A DNA stretch of 64,000 bases from Streptomyces hoynatensis (GTDB taxonomy: Bacteria > Actinomycetota > Actinomycetes > Streptomycetales > Streptomycetaceae). How positions within the stretch are numbered: the stretch's first letter is position 1; each line of letters starts with the position of its first letter. Of the stretch, positions 53,934 through 61,234 are shown piece by piece. The notes under the pieces were generated by a model. That model made no database searches and was not told the DNA's origin. It saw nothing but the letters and a program-made list of their open reading frames with translations. Where the stretch lies: contig NZ_RBAL01000016.1 of the NCBI RefSeq assembly GCF_003626535.1, positions 89,345-153,344 on the forward strand, given 5' to 3'. The position numbers and the translations under genes were made by a program.

Positions 53934-54124
53934 TCGGACACCATCTCCTCTTGCCCTGCTCCGGCGCGGTCCGCTGCGGACAGTCGCACAAGTGTGGCCC
54001 TGGGGTGTAGGGCTGTCCAGCGGCACCTCCCGCCGCCACGACGGTCCAAGTTTGCACCTTCCTGCCGGGGATCCCGCTGCCCAGGGCCGGACAAAGCACC
54101 CCCAGGAGGCCGGGAACCGGAGCG

Positions 54125-54162
54125 TGGCGCACCACTGGCGCACGGTGGCGCGGGGTGGCGCA
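54125..54162 (+). promoter_or_regulatory. Four helically phased TGGCGC(A) direct repeats
   Basis: TGGCGCA at 54125, 54136 and 54156, and TGGCGCG at 54146: starts are 11, 10 and 10 bp apart, i.e. one helical turn. Such heptamer arrays are the hallmark of OmpR/PhoB-type and SARP-type winged-helix regulators. No regulator is assigned. Confidence 0.6.
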
Positions 54163-54193
54163 GTCCGGGGCACGGCCCGGGGCGCGGGGCGCC

Positions 54194-54234
54194 GTTCGAG
54201 GGGGAGTTCGACCTCAGTTCGAGGTGGGGTTCCC
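54194..54234 (+). promoter_or_regulatory. GTTCGA-type direct repeats at 11-12 bp spacing
   Basis: GTTCGA at 54194, 54206 and 54217 and GTTCCC at 54229, spaced 12, 11 and 12 bp. Layout resembles the Streptomyces PHO box (11-bp units starting GTTCACC), though the sequence differs at the fifth and sixth bases. An ACCTC-n5-GAGGT dyad (54211-54225) is superimposed. Confidence 0.55.
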
Positions 54235-54345
54235 ACCGCGGGCGGGCTACTCACGCCGGCGGAGGCGAAGTGGGCGCCCCCGGCGAGCGGCGGCCGGGGG
54301 GACCGCGGGCGAGCGGCGGTGCGGGGAAGGGAAGGAGAGAATGGC

Positions 54346-55023
54346 GTGGTGCCTGAGACCAACTGCCGGGTGTGGTCGCTGATCGTGCCCCTGAAGCCGC
54401 TGCGGCGGGCCAAGAGCAGGCTGGCCCCCGTGGCCGGGGACACGCTGCGCCCGTCCCTGGCACTGGCCTTCGCGGAGGACACGGTGGCGGCCGCGCTCGC
54501 CTGCGCGGCCGTCCGGGAGGTGGTGGTGGTCACCGACGACCCGCTGGCCGGCGACCGGCTCGCGCTCCTCGGCGCCCGGGTCCTGCCGGACGCGCCGGGG
54601 CGGGGGCTGAACGCGGCGCTGGCGCACGGCGCGGCGGCCGTGCGGGCCGGGCGCCCGGCCGCGGCGGTGGCGGCGCTCAACGCGGATCTGCCGGCGCTGC
54701 GGCCCGCGGAACTCGGGCTGGTGCTCGCGGCGGCGGCCGGGCACGCGCGCAGCTTCCTCGCGGACGCGGCGGGCGTGGGCACGACCCTGCTGGCCGCGAC
54801 CGCACCGGCCGCGCTCGGGCCGGCCTTCGGCGGGCCCTCCCGGGCCAGGCACCGGTTCTCGGGGGCGGCGGAGCTCGCGCTCGACGGCGTGGAGAGCGTC
54901 CGGCGCGACGTGGACACGGGCGAGGACCTACGGGCCGCGCTCGCGCTCGGGGTCGGGCCGCGAACGGCGGCCTCGGCGCGGCGCCTCACCGCCTCGGCCG
55001 GCTTTACAGCGTCTGCAGGGTGA
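54346..55023 (+). CDS. cofC: Phosphoenolpyruvate/2-phospho-lactate guanylyltransferase (CofC/FbiD)
   Basis: Activates a three-carbon phospho-acid with GTP for coenzyme F420 synthesis; in actinobacteria the substrate is thought to be phosphoenolpyruvate. The 225-residue product has SLIVPLKPLRRAKSRLAP near the N-terminus (nucleotide-binding loop), VVVVTDDP near 60, GRGLNAALAHG near 85 and AALNADLPALRP near 110. GTG at 54346 has AAGGAG 8 nt upstream; the ATG five bases earlier is out of frame. Its last 20 bp overlap the convergent 67-residue gene. Confidence 0.9.
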   Translation: MVPETNCRVWSLIVPLKPLRRAKSRLAPVAGDTLRPSLALAFAEDTVAAALACAAVREVVVVTDDPLAGDRLALLGARVLPDAPGRGLNAALAHGAAAVRAGRPAAAVAALNADLPALRPAELGLVLAAAAGHARSFLADAAGVGTTLLAATAPAALGPAFGGPSRARHRFSGAAELALDGVESVRRDVDTGEDLRAALALGVGPRTAASARRLTASAGFTASAG

Positions 55024-55207
55024 TCAGCGTGATGCGGCGTTCCCCTCCTTCGCCGGCCACCTCGATCCTGACCCGCTGCCCCGGCCGCAGCAGCCGCAGG
55101 CCGCCGGCCTCGAAGGCCGCGGCGTCGAAGTCGAGCGGCGTCCCGTCGTCGAGCAGCACGCTGCCCGCCCTGGTGTCCCGGTCGAAGGTGTACGCGGTGG
55201 CCTGCAT
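55004..55207 (-). CDS. Small conserved protein with cold-shock-like (OB) character
   Basis: A 67-residue protein starting MQATAYTFDRDTRAGSVLLD and ending ERRITLITLQTL. Its pattern (short beta strands, DDGTPLDFDAAAF, RPGQRVRIEV) resembles a small OB-fold/cold-shock domain and what I recall as a conserved streptomycete protein at this locus. Aromatic RNA-binding motifs are weak. ATG at 55207; function unknown. Converges on cofC with a 20-bp overlap. Confidence 0.8.
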   Translation of the reverse strand: MQATAYTFDRDTRAGSVLLDDGTPLDFDAAAFEAGGLRLLRPGQRVRIEVAGEGGERRITLITLQTL

Positions 55208-55312
55208 GCACCGAGCCTAACGGCCCCGCGGCGCGGCGGCCCGGGCACCCGAGGGCCGTCCGCGCACCCGACGGGGGGCCGGACACCCGGCGGCCGTCGG
55301 CGCACACGACGG

Positions 55313-55344
55313 CGGGCCGGGCTCCACGGAGGGAGACCGGCCCG
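55313..55344 (-). terminator. hupS terminator hairpin
   Basis: An 8-bp stem CGGGCCGG/CCGGCCCG, one mismatch, then a 4-bp CTCC/GGAG stem and a 6-nt loop. It starts 26 nt after the hupS stop on the minus strand. No T-tract. Confidence 0.65.
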
Positions 55345-55370
55345 TCAAGGTGGGTGGGTGGCGGCGGCCG

Positions 55371-55961
55371 TCACCCGCGGCGGGCGGTGGCCTTCTTGGC
55401 CGTGCGGGACGAGCCCCGCTTGGCCGGGGCCTTCTTGGCGGTCGCCTTCTTCGCCGGGGCCTTCTTGGCGGCGGACTTCTTGGCCGTCGTCTTCTTGGTG
55501 GTGGCCTTCTTCGCGGGCGTCTTCTTCGCGGTGGCCTTCTTCGTGGTCGCCTTCGCCGGAGCCGCCTTCTTGGTGGTGGCCTTCTTCGCCGCGGCCTTCT
55601 TGGTGGCGGCCTTCTTGGCGGCGGTGCCGCCGGTGAGGCTGCCCTTGGGGGCCTTCTTCACCGCGACGTCGTTGCGCGGCAGCTTCTTGGTGCCGGCGAC
55701 GAGGTCCTTGAAGCCCTGGCCGGCCCGGAAACGGGGCACCGAGGTCTTCTTGACCCGCACCCGCTCCCCCGTCTGCGGGTTGCGCGCGTACCGGGCCGGG
55801 CGGTCGACCTTCTCGAAGGAACCGAATCCGGTCACCGAGACGCGCTCCCCCGCGACCACGGCGCGGATGATGGCGTCGAGCACGATATCGACGGCGTCTG
55901 CCGCCTGCTGACGGCCGCCGAGCTTGTCGGCAATCGCTTCTACGAGTTGCGCCTTGTTCAC
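55371..55961 (-). CDS. hupS: HU-family nucleoid protein with lysine-rich tail (HupS)
   Basis: The sporulation-associated HU of Streptomyces that helps compact and protect spore chromosomes. Residues 1-92 form a complete HU domain (MNKAQLVEAIADKLGG, VTGFGSFEKVDRPARYARNP). Residues about 95-196 are an Ala/Lys tail of KKA/KKAT-type repeats like histone H1, the feature that separates HupS from the plain HU (HupA). The tail repeats may vary in copy number. The upstream 136 bp is noticeably AT-rich and probably holds its promoter. Confidence 0.96.
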   Translation of the reverse strand: MNKAQLVEAIADKLGGRQQAADAVDIVLDAIIRAVVAGERVSVTGFGSFEKVDRPARYARNPQTGERVRVKKTSVPRFRAGQGFKDLVAGTKKLPRNDVAVKKAPKGSLTGGTAAKKAATKKAAAKKATTKKAAPAKATTKKATAKKTPAKKATTKKTTAKKSAAKKAPAKKATAKKAPAKRGSSRTAKKATARRG

Positions 55962-56097
55962 GTCTTCCCCTTCGCAGGCACTGCTGGAACGTATGTGTTC
56001 AAGCTTTTTCGCACGTTAGGCAGATATATTCCGCAAATCAAACGCGAAACGGGCGAATCACCCTTGTGTCGCAACGAACTCGACCATCACTCGACCC

Positions 56098-56352
56098 TCA
56101 CGAGGCCGCTTCCTCGTCCCGGCCCGGCCCCGCGGGAGGCAGTCGACCCGCGTCAACGTCCTCCATCAGCCGGTCGAGACGGCGTGCCGCCAGCGGCAGG
56201 TCCTGCTTGGCGGCCGCGGTGATGATCAGCAGTTTCCGGGTGAGAGCCTGCCGTACGTCCTCAGGCACTTGCAGGGCCCGCACCGTCCGGTGCGCGTCCC
56301 TCAGTCGAGCGGCCACGCGGTCGTAGAGTTCGAGTTGACCGTCGCGTTCCAT
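56098..56352 (-). CDS. Hypothetical small helical protein
   Basis: An 84-residue, mostly helical, charged protein (MERDGQLELYDRVAARLRDA; ALTRKLLIITAAAKQDLPLA). It looks like a small protein I recall conserved between hupS and leuD in streptomycetes, but I know of no function or domain. ATG at 56352. It stands alone between the leuD terminator and hupS. Confidence 0.75.
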   Translation of the reverse strand: MERDGQLELYDRVAARLRDAHRTVRALQVPEDVRQALTRKLLIITAAAKQDLPLAARRLDRLMEDVDAGRLPPAGPGRDEEAAS

Positions 56353-56428
56353 GCGCCGATTGTGCCACCTTGGGGGCGTTATCGCCCCCTAAGCCCCCCA
56401 ACGCCCGTGTCGCGCGCGGGAAAACACC

Positions 56429-56465
56429 ACACGCCTCCGCCGGTTGTGCACCGGCGGAGGCGTGT
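56429..56465 (-). terminator. leuCD intrinsic terminator
   Basis: A perfect 15-bp stem (56429-56443 with 56451-56465) and a 7-nt loop, 13 nt after the leuD stop. On the minus strand it is followed by GGTGTTTTCC, a T-rich stretch. A strong factor-independent terminator by appearance. Confidence 0.88.
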
Positions 56466-56478
56466 TGTCACAGGAACG

Positions 56479-57072
56479 TCAGGCGACTTGAGTGCGCGGC
56501 TTGTAGGCCGGGCGCCCGGCCTCGAAGGCGGCGATGGCCTCCTCGTTCTGCAGCGTGATGCTGATGTCGTCGAGCCCTTCGAGCAGCCGCCAGCGCGCGT
56601 TCTCGTCCAGCTCGAAGGGGGCCTCGATGCCCTCGGCGGTGACCTTCCGCTCCACCAGGTCGACGGTGACCTCGGCGCCCGGGTCGGCCTCGGTCAGCTT
56701 CCACAGGGCCTCCACGGTCTCCTGCGGGAGCACGACGGTCAGCAGGCCGTTCTTCAGCGAGTTGCCCCGGAAGATGTCGGCGAAGCGCGAGGAGATGACG
56801 GCCTTGAAGCCGTAGTTCTGCAGGGCCCACACGGCGTGCTCCCGGGAGGAGCCGGTGCCGAAGTCGCGCCCGGCCACCAGCACCGTGGCGCCGGCCCGCT
56901 CCGGCTGGTTGAGCACGAAGTCCGGGTCCTTGCGCCAGGCCTCGAACAGGCCGTCCTCGAAGCCGTCCCTGGTGACCTTCTTCAGCCAGTGGGCCGGGAT
57001 GATCTGGTCGGTGTCGACGTTGCCGCGGCGCAGCGGGACGGCACGGCCGGTGTGCGTGGTGAAAGCTTCCAT
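56479..57072 (-). CDS. leuD: 3-isopropylmalate dehydratase small subunit
   Basis: Partners LeuC in isomerising 2- to 3-isopropylmalate in leucine synthesis. The 197-residue product has VPLRRGNVDTDQIIPAHWLK near 13-32, GRDFGTGSSREHAVWALQNYG near 68-88 and NSLKNGLLTV near 108, all standard. Starts 5 bp after the leuC stop. Confidence 0.97.
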   Translation of the reverse strand: MEAFTTHTGRAVPLRRGNVDTDQIIPAHWLKKVTRDGFEDGLFEAWRKDPDFVLNQPERAGATVLVAGRDFGTGSSREHAVWALQNYGFKAVISSRFADIFRGNSLKNGLLTVVLPQETVEALWKLTEADPGAEVTVDLVERKVTAEGIEAPFELDENARWRLLEGLDDISITLQNEEAIAAFEAGRPAYKPRTQVA

Positions 57073-57077
57073 GTCGC

Positions 57078-58502
57078 TCAGACCTCCACGGCGGTGGGAA
57101 CGTCGGCCAGGTCGGCCGGGGACGAGAGGCGGCCGGTGACCGCGGTGGCGGCGGCCACCTGCGGCGAGACGAGGTGGGTGCGGCCGCCCTTGCCCTGCCT
57201 GCCCTCGAAGTTGCGGTTGGAGGTGGAGGCGGAGCGCTCACCAGGGGAGAGTTGGTCCGGGTTCATGCCCAGGCACATCGAGCAGCCGGCGTGCCGCCAC
57301 TCGGCGCCCGCCTCGACGAACACCCGGTCGAGCCCCTCCTCGACCGCCTGGAGGGCCACCCTGGCCGATCCCGGCACCACCAGCATCCGCACGCCCTCGG
57401 CGATCCTGCGGCCCCGCAGCACGGCCGCGGCCGAGCGGAGGTCCTCGATCCTGCCGTTGGTGCAGGAGCCGACGAACACGGTGTCCACCGCGATGTCCCG
57501 CAGCCGCTGGCCGGCGCTCAGCCCCATGTACTCCAGGGCCTTCTCGGCGGCCAGCCGCTCGCCCGGGTCGGCGAAGGAGGCCGGGTCGGGGACGGAGGCG
57601 GACAGCGGGGCGCCCTGGCCCGGGTTCGTGCCCCAGGTGACGAACGGGGCCAGCTCGGCGGCGTCGATGACGACCTCGTGGTCGAAGACCGCGTCCTCGT
57701 CGGTGCGCAGCGTCTTCCAGTAGGCGACCGCCTCGTCCCACTCCGCGCCGCTGGGGGCGTGGTCGCGCCCCTTGAGGTAGGCGAAGGTGGTCTCGTCGGG
57801 CGCGATCATGCCGGCCCTGGCCCCCGCCTCGATCGACATGTTGCAGATGGTCATCCTGGCCTCCATCGAGAGCTTCTCGATGGCCTGACCGCGGTATTCG
57901 ATGACGTAGCCCTGGCCGCCTCCGGTGCCGATCCGCGCGATGATCGCCAGGATCAGGTCCTTGGCGGTGACGCCCTCGGGCAGCTCGCCGAGCACGGTGA
58001 TCGCCATGGTCTTGAACGGCGCCATCGGCAGCGTCTGGGTGGCGAGCACGTGCTCGACCTGGCTGGTGCCGATGCCGAACGCCAGGGCGCCGAAGGCCCC
58101 GTGGGTCGAGGTGTGGCTGTCGCCGCACACGACGGTGGTCCCGGGCTGGGTCAGGCCCAGCTGCGGGCCGACCACGTGCACCACGCCCTGCTCGGCGTCG
58201 CCGAGGGGGTGCAGCCTGATGCCGAACTCCGCGCAGTTCTTCCTGAGGGTCTCCAACTGGGTCCTGGAGACCGGGTCGGCGATCGGCTTGTCGATGTCGA
58301 TCGTCGGCGTGTTGTGGTCCTCGGTGGCGATGGTGAGGTCCGTGCGCCGCACCCGGCGACCGCTCTTGCGCAGCCCGTCGAAGGCCTGCGGGCTGGTCAC
58401 CTCGTGGAGCAGGTGCAGGTCGATGTAGAGCAGGTCCGGCTCGCCCTCCGCTCGCCGGACGACATGGTCGTCCCACACCTTCTCTGCCAGTGTCCGTCCC
58501 AT
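57078..58502 (-). CDS. leuC: 3-isopropylmalate dehydratase large subunit
   Basis: Aconitase-family Fe-S enzyme. The 474-residue product has the cluster Cys residues in VFVGSCTNGRIEDLRSAA (about 347-364) and CSMCLGMNPD (about 410-419). VCGDSHTSTHGAFGALAFGIG near 130-150 is the conserved substrate region. ATG at 58502. Divergent from ndgR, whose product is known in S. coelicolor to activate leuCD. Confidence 0.97.
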   Translation of the reverse strand: MGRTLAEKVWDDHVVRRAEGEPDLLYIDLHLLHEVTSPQAFDGLRKSGRRVRRTDLTIATEDHNTPTIDIDKPIADPVSRTQLETLRKNCAEFGIRLHPLGDAEQGVVHVVGPQLGLTQPGTTVVCGDSHTSTHGAFGALAFGIGTSQVEHVLATQTLPMAPFKTMAITVLGELPEGVTAKDLILAIIARIGTGGGQGYVIEYRGQAIEKLSMEARMTICNMSIEAGARAGMIAPDETTFAYLKGRDHAPSGAEWDEAVAYWKTLRTDEDAVFDHEVVIDAAELAPFVTWGTNPGQGAPLSASVPDPASFADPGERLAAEKALEYMGLSAGQRLRDIAVDTVFVGSCTNGRIEDLRSAAAVLRGRRIAEGVRMLVVPGSARVALQAVEEGLDRVFVEAGAEWRHAGCSMCLGMNPDQLSPGERSASTSNRNFEGRQGKGGRTHLVSPQVAAATAVTGRLSSPADLADVPTAVEV

Positions 58503-58685
58503 CGCTTTACCTCCGGCATCGCCGCTGATATCGGGTGGATCGCCGCCCGCGCTCTTCGCGCCCCGGCGCCCCGCGCTTCTTTTCGCGCGTGACGCCGCGA
58601 CACCGCGGACGGTGACCGCGCTCCGCCTGGTGCGCGGACCGCTGCATCCAGCCTCGCGCGTTCCCCCGAGATATGAACTTGCGTT

Positions 58686-58696
58686 TCACAGTGTGA
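58686..58696. promoter_or_regulatory. Putative NdgR operator in the leuC-ndgR divergent gap
   Basis: Palindrome TCACA-G-TGTGA, extended by partly symmetric flanks (CGTT and AGACG). It lies 18 bp upstream of the ndgR ATG, overlapping a possible ndgR promoter (TTGCGT at 58680, TATCGT at 58705, 19-bp spacer). NdgR is known to bind its own and the leuC promoter; the exact site here is inferred. Confidence 0.6.
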
Positions 58697-58713
58697 GACG
58701 CGAGTATCGTTGC

Positions 58714-59448
58714 ATGGACAACTCTAGCGGTGACTCAAGCGGCGTCGGGGTCCTCGACAAGGCGGCCCTGGTGCTCGGGGCCCTCGAGTCGGGACCGGCC
58801 ACGCTGGCGGGCCTGGTGGGGGCGACCGGGCTGGCCAGGCCGACGGCGCACCGGATGGCGGTGGCGCTCGAGTACCACCGGCTGTTGGCCAGGGACATGC
58901 AGGGGCGGTTCGTGCTGGGGCCGCGGCTGGCCGAGCTGGCCGCCGCCGCGGGCGAGGACCGGCTGCTCGCCGCCGCGGGCCCCGTGCTCACCCAGCTGCG
59001 CGACGTGACCGGGGAGAGCGCGCAGCTCTACCGGCGCCAGGGAGACATGCGCATCTGCGTGGCCGCCGCCGAGCGCCTCTCCGGGCTCCGGGACACCGTG
59101 CCGGTGGGCTCCACGCTGCCGATGAAGGCCGGCTCGGCCGCGCAGATCCTGCTCGCCTGGGAGGAGCCGGAGCGGCTGCACCACGGCCTGCAGGGCGCCC
59201 GCTTCACCGCCACCGCGCTCTCCGGGGTCAGGCGCCGGGGCTGGGCCCAGTCGATCGGCGAGCGGGAGCCGGGCGTCGCCTCCGTCTCGGCCCCGGTGCG
59301 CGGCCCCTCCAACCGCGTGGTCGCCGCCGTCTCGGTCTCCGGCCCCATCGAGCGCCTCACCCGGCACCCGGGCCGGATGCACGCCCAGGCGCTGCTCGAC
59401 GCCGCCGCGCGGCTCACCGAGGCGCTCAAGCGCGGCAACGGCGGCTGA
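58714..59448 (+). CDS. ndgR: IclR-family regulator NdgR
   Basis: Nitrogen- and amino-acid-dependent growth regulator that controls leucine genes and antibiotic production in Streptomyces. The 244-residue product has an N-terminal winged helix (VLDKAALVLGALESGPATLAGLVGATGLARPTAHRMAVAL, in pieces over residues 12-52) and a C-terminal IclR effector domain (about 80-235). Length and divergent position from leuCD match S. coelicolor NdgR. ATG at 58714 is only about 10 bp beyond the candidate -10, so the leader would be very short. Confidence 0.95.
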   Translation: MDNSSGDSSGVGVLDKAALVLGALESGPATLAGLVGATGLARPTAHRMAVALEYHRLLARDMQGRFVLGPRLAELAAAAGEDRLLAAAGPVLTQLRDVTGESAQLYRRQGDMRICVAAAERLSGLRDTVPVGSTLPMKAGSAAQILLAWEEPERLHHGLQGARFTATALSGVRRRGWAQSIGEREPGVASVSAPVRGPSNRVVAAVSVSGPIERLTRHPGRMHAQALLDAAARLTEALKRGNGG

Positions 59449-59463
59449 CCCCGGCGGCGGGCC

Positions 59464-59946
59464 TCAGCCCGCCAGGCGGTCCGCAGCCCGCTCCCCGCGC
59501 CTGGCCACGGGTATGACGCCGGTGGCCGCCCCCAGGCCGAAGGCCGGCATGTTGACGTAGACCTGCTCGTGCGCGCCCGCGGGGACCACGTACGTCTCGT
59601 GCCAGAAGCCGACGGCCCGGCTCCCGGCGCGCATCCGCCTGTTGAACGCGGCCCAGGCGGGGCGGTGCTCCTTGTCCTGCGCCGAGGCGTAGGCGAACAG
59701 CCTGCCGGGCGAGGACCAGTACTGCACCACGTAGATCAGGCGGGGGCTGCCGAAGAGCAGCCGGTATCCCAGCAGCCCGCTGCCCTCGTCCCCGGACAGC
59801 TCCCTGAGCATCCGCGGCATCGCCCGGAACACCGGCCACCAGCCGCGCAGCCGCCAGAAGCTGTGAATCCTCATTCCGATCAGGAAGACGGTCACGCCCT
59901 CGGGGGCGTCCGCCGTCATCCGCCCTTCGATGATCTTGCCTGCCAT
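59464..59946 (-). CDS. DUF4188 family protein
   Basis: The 160-residue product matches DUF4188: EGVTVFLIGMRIHSFWRL, FRAMPRMLREL, VVQYWSSPGRLFAYASAQ, HRPAWAAFNRRM, VGFWHETYVVPAG and VNMPAFGLG. The fold resembles monooxygenase/dehydratase-like ferredoxin folds, but no activity is known. ATG at 59946 follows GGAGGGCGG. Divergent from a MerR-type regulator with shared operator-like repeats between them, so it is probably the regulator's target. It converges with ndgR. Confidence 0.9.
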   Translation of the reverse strand: MAGKIIEGRMTADAPEGVTVFLIGMRIHSFWRLRGWWPVFRAMPRMLRELSGDEGSGLLGYRLLFGSPRLIYVVQYWSSPGRLFAYASAQDKEHRPAWAAFNRRMRAGSRAVGFWHETYVVPAGAHEQVYVNMPAFGLGAATGVIPVARRGERAADRLAG

Positions 59947-60040
59947 GTCCGCCCTCCAGGACGCCGAGGGGCGCGAGCGCACCCGGAACTCTGGTGAGGA
60001 ACGGCGACCGGCACTCGCCGGGCGCCTTGAACGACACCTT

Positions 60041-60071
60041 GGATAGCGTCACTATCCATGATTGGATAGTG
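60041..60071. promoter_or_regulatory. Three-arm dyad operator between the DUF4188 and MerR genes
   Basis: GGATAG (60041-60046), CACTATCC (60050-60057) and GGATAGTG (60064-60071). The last two are perfect 8-bp inverted arms 6 bp apart; the first pairs with CTATCC over 6 bp. The arms can be occupied in two alternative pairings. Sits 42 bp before the regulator ATG and about 95 bp before the DUF4188 start. Confidence 0.75.
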
Positions 60072-60112
60072 GCACTTCCCAAGAGCGGCGTCAAGTGGAG
60101 GCGAGGACGGGC

Positions 60113-60766
60113 ATGCGACTGGCGGAGCTCAGCGAGCGCAGCGGGGTCTCGACGGCGACGATCAAGTACTACCTGCGCGAGGGGCTGCTGCCCCCGGGCG
60201 AGCGGGTCAGCGCCACCCAGGCCGAGTACGACGAGGAGCACCTGCGCCGGCTGCGCCTGGTGCGGGCCCTGGTGCAGGTCGGCCGGGTGCCGGTGGCCAC
60301 CGCGCGCGAGGTGCTCGCCGCCGTGGCCGACGAGTCGGCCGACCAGCTGTCCCGGCTCGGCACGGCGGTGGCCGCGCTCCCGCCCGGCCCCCACGGCCCG
60401 GGCGAGGACGAGGCGGCCCTCCTCGCCGAGCGCAGGGCCGGGGAGTTGCAGGAGCGGCTCGGCTGGCGGATCGTCCGGAGCAACCCCGCGCACGTCACGC
60501 TCGTTTCCGCCCTGTCCGCCCTGATCCGCCTCGGCTACCCCTGCGAGATGGAGCACCTGCTGCCCTACGGGGAGGTGGCCGCCCGGCTCGCCGGCCACGA
60601 CATCGCCCTGATCGAGGAGTTCGACGCGCCCACCACGCAGCTGGAGGCGGCCGTGGCGCTCACGGTGCTCTACGAGCCGGTGCTGCTGAGCCTGCGGCGG
60701 CTGGCGCAGGCCGAGGAGGCCACCCGCCGCTTTCGCCCCGGCACCGGTGGCGGGACGGGAGATTGA
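60113..60766 (+). CDS. MerR-family transcriptional regulator
   Basis: The 217-residue product starts with a MerR helix-turn-helix (MRLAELSERSGVSTATIKYY, residues 1-20, then LREGLLPPG), the wing and a DEEHLRRLRLVRALVQVG helix. A longer helical C-terminal domain lacks the Cys metal site of MerR or the drug pocket signature of BmrR, so the signal is unknown. ATG at 60113 is preferred over the frame start at 60062, which lies in the operator repeats. Probable regulator of itself and the DUF4188 gene. Confidence 0.9.
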   Translation: MRLAELSERSGVSTATIKYYLREGLLPPGERVSATQAEYDEEHLRRLRLVRALVQVGRVPVATAREVLAAVADESADQLSRLGTAVAALPPGPHGPGEDEAALLAERRAGELQERLGWRIVRSNPAHVTLVSALSALIRLGYPCEMEHLLPYGEVAARLAGHDIALIEEFDAPTTQLEAAVALTVLYEPVLLSLRRLAQAEEATRRFRPGTGGGTGD

Positions 60767-60807
60767 GCACCCGGCCGGCCGGGCCCGGGGCAGGAACCCG
60801 GGGCAGG

Positions 60808-60839
60808 AAAAAGCGCCCCTCGCCGTGGGCGAGGGGCGC
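60808..60839 (-). terminator. Intrinsic terminator of the tRNA array
   Basis: Perfect 12-bp stem GCGCCCCTCGCC/GGCGAGGGGCGC, 3-nt loop, and five T on the minus strand, 17 nt after the last tRNA. The stem could also stop the MerR transcript coming from the other side. Confidence 0.92.
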
Positions 60840-60855
60840 CAGGATGCGGATCGAG

Positions 60856-60928
60856 TACCCCCGACCGGATTCGAACCGGCGCTACTGCCTTGAGAGGGCA
60901 GCGTGCTAGGCCGCTACACAACGGGGGC
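60856..60928 (-). tRNA. tRNA-Glu (anticodon CTC), copy 2
   Basis: 73 nt. Acceptor stem GCCCCCG/CGGGGGT with a G1-U72 pair and discriminator A; anticodon loop CTCTCAA with CTC; T arm GCCGGTTCGAATCCGGT. CCA is not encoded. Identical by eye to the copy at 60955-61027. Confidence 0.96.
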
Positions 60929-60954
60929 CCGCAAGAGATCCCTGAGGATCTCCG

Positions 60955-61027
60955 TACCCCCGACCGGATTCGAACCGGCGCTACTGCCTTGAGAGGGCAG
61001 CGTGCTAGGCCGCTACACAACGGGGGC
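60955..61027 (-). tRNA. tRNA-Glu (anticodon CTC), copy 1
   Basis: 73 nt, identical by eye to the other tRNA-Glu. The 26-bp spacer between them holds a 7-bp hairpin (GAGATCC-CTGA-GGATCTC), probably part of transcript processing. Lies between tRNA-Gln and the second tRNA-Glu in one array read on the minus strand. Confidence 0.96.
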
Positions 61028-61053
61028 TCGATCTTGTGGTGAAAAAGATCGCG

Positions 61054-61125
61054 CTGGGCTACCAGGACTCGAACCTAGACTAACTGAACCAGAATCAGTC
61101 GTGCTGCCAATTACACCATAGCCCA
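61054..61125 (-). tRNA. tRNA-Gln (anticodon CTG)
   Basis: 72 nt. Acceptor stem TGGGCTA/TAGCCCA with U1-A72 and discriminator G; anticodon loop TTCTGGT with CTG; T arm CTAGGTTCGAGTCCTGG. CCA is not encoded. U1-A72 is the usual Gln identity pair. First tRNA of the array; in Streptomyces it is charged with Glu by GltX and amidated by GatCAB. Confidence 0.95.
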
Positions 61126-61205
61126 CCAAAACGCAACCCTTGCCAGGGTGTCGCCCGGGTGACCGCCCGGCTCCGGCCTCGTGGCCCGCCCCGGCGGCAG
61201 GAAGA

Positions 61206-61234
61206 ACATTACCCGATGGTGGACTGCCCACCAA
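61206..61234 (-). promoter_or_regulatory. Promoter of the tRNA-Gln-Glu-Glu array
   Basis: Minus-strand TTGGTG (61234-61229), a 17-bp spacer and TAATGT (61211-61206), a good principal-sigma match for such a GC-rich genome. Predicted start near 61199 leaves a leader of about 74 nt before tRNA-Gln. Confidence 0.75.

Larger units (their letters stand above)
53934..54345. other. Divergent intergenic region between plsC and cofC
   Basis: 412 bp with no supportable gene. It carries two phased direct-repeat arrays (54125-54162 and 54194-54234, separate entries), so it looks like a control region. Promoters for plsC (minus) and cofC (plus) must lie here, but I cannot place convincing -35/-10 boxes. 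Confidence 0.6.

Noticed and set aside
55440..55620. Short tandem DNA repeats as a separate element
   Set aside because: They encode the KKA-type tail of HupS and are explained by the protein.
58640..58713. Leucine attenuator peptide ahead of leuC
   Set aside because: No short frame rich in Leu codons with a following terminator could be found in the divergent gap; control by NdgR is the better explanation.
60808..60839. Prophage or integrative-element attachment site at the tRNA array
   Set aside because: No integrase or direct repeat of a tRNA 3' end is present; the tandem tRNA-Glu copies are a simple duplication and the flanks are core genes.
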